Source of the DNA: Prevotella sp. AGR2160
GTDB taxonomy: Bacteria; Bacteroidota; Bacteroidia; Bacteroidales; Bacteroidaceae
Direction: 5' to 3'
Assembly: GCF_000424185.1 (NCBI RefSeq)
Contig: NZ_AUJK01000016.1
Span: forward strand, 1-64,000
DNA length: 64,000 nucleotides
The notes below the pieces were generated by a model. It was not told the DNA's origin, made no database searches, and was given only the letters and a program-made list of their open reading frames with translations. Below are positions 63,743 through 64,000 of this stretch, piece by piece; position 1 is the stretch's first letter; every line of letters starts with the position of its first letter. Position numbers and translations under genes: made by a program.

Positions 63743-64000
63743 ATGGCAAAAAAGATAGCCTTCACTAAGATGCAGGGTGCCGGAAATGATTACATCTACG
63801 TCAACACCTTATTATATAGGATTGACGATCCGGCGGCCGCCGCCGTCAAATGGAGTGCGCCCCATTTCGGTATCGGCAGTGATGGTCTTGTCTTGATCGG
63901 CCGTCCAACGGATTCCGAGACTGCTGATTACTCCATGCATATCTATAACGCCGACGGCTCGGAAGCCATGATGTGTGGCAATGCCAGTCGCTGCATCGGT
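63743..64000 (+). CDS. dapF: Diaminopimelate epimerase (N-terminal 86 residues, cut by the window edge)
   Basis: Converts LL- to meso-diaminopimelate for lysine and peptidoglycan. The visible part has [15 protein letters not shown] (about 6-20), [10 protein letters not shown] (about 43-52) and the first catalytic Cys in [12 protein letters not shown] (about 75-86). The frame is open to base 64000. Confidence 0.95.
   Translation, partial: MAKKIAFTKMQGAGNDYIYVNTLLYRIDDPAAAAVKWSAPHFGIGSDGLVLIGRPTDSETADYSMHIYNADGSEAMMCGNASRCIG

Noticed and set aside
49272-63821. Shared 16-nt word ACACCTTATTATATAG at 49273 and 63805
   Set aside because: One copy is in a gene gap and the other is inside dapF codons; a match of this length can occur by chance in 64 kb of sequence searched on both strands.

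Overview
This window looks like chromosome from a member of the Bacteroidales, most probably Prevotellaceae (Prevotella/Segatella-like). The evidence is independent of any single gene. Many promoters fit the Bacteroidetes primary sigma consensus (TTTG, 19-20 nt, TAnnTTTG). The tmRNA encodes the tag GENNYALAA. A type IX secretion component (PorZ) is present. Gene blocks typical of the order appear: metK/DUF4271/hemD/rnpA/yidD/tyrS and DUF6242/DUF6089/uppS/bamA/skp x3/murI. The genus is inference.

Layout. 1-1.4 kb: end of an insertion sequence with the start of an IS4-like transposase, a promoter-to-terminator unit with no ATG (candidate small RNA), and tmRNA. 1.5-10.5 kb: housekeeping genes metK, DUF4271, hemD-like, rnpA, yidD, tyrS, then a convergent pair (C69 dipeptidase, RNase R). 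10.6-16.8 kb: a run of overlapping genes: NAD-epimerase, PAP2 protein, miaB, MsbA-like ABC exporter, LpxL-like acyltransferase. 17-28 kb: a lipopolysaccharide/surface-glycan block with several GT2 enzymes, a GT4-type enzyme, a WaaP-like kinase and an LtaS/sulfatase-type transferase. It also holds a four-gene operon (deacetylase, polyprenyl-P sugar transferase, GtrA flippase, ArnT-like GT39) that resembles aminosugar modification of lipid A. 28.7-39.4 kb: leuS, yitT, rdgB, porZ, acyltransferase-3, phosphoethanolamine transferase and a DUF1703-type AAA/PD-(D/E)XK protein. 39.4-45 kb: a 0.6 kb AT-rich gap, an endo/exonuclease/phosphatase protein, an orphan antitoxin-like gene, xerD, aroQ, an O-methyltransferase, an ABC ATPase and a PfkB kinase. 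45-55 kb (minus strand): outer-membrane biogenesis operon. 55-64 kb: pckA, the korAB 2-oxoacid:ferredoxin oxidoreductase, a nitrogen group (glnK-amt-asnB) and the start of dapF.

Theme. Much of the window builds or decorates the envelope: lipid A acylation and export, LPS sugars, phosphate, phosphoethanolamine and probable aminosugar modification, BamA/Skp/LolCE assembly, UppS lipid carrier, and PorZ, which in Porphyromonas presents anionic LPS to the T9SS sortase.

The most interesting non-gene signals are: an 8-bp tandem repeat inside the porZ signal-peptide codons (possible phase variation); three small dispersed palindromic repeat families, one of which supplies the stop codons of two genes; the ATG-free transcription unit near the left end; a self-protecting hairpin at the transposase start; and an orphan antitoxin whose toxin frame stops after two codons. 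I saw no CRISPR array, tRNA, rRNA, prophage or convincing new defence system.
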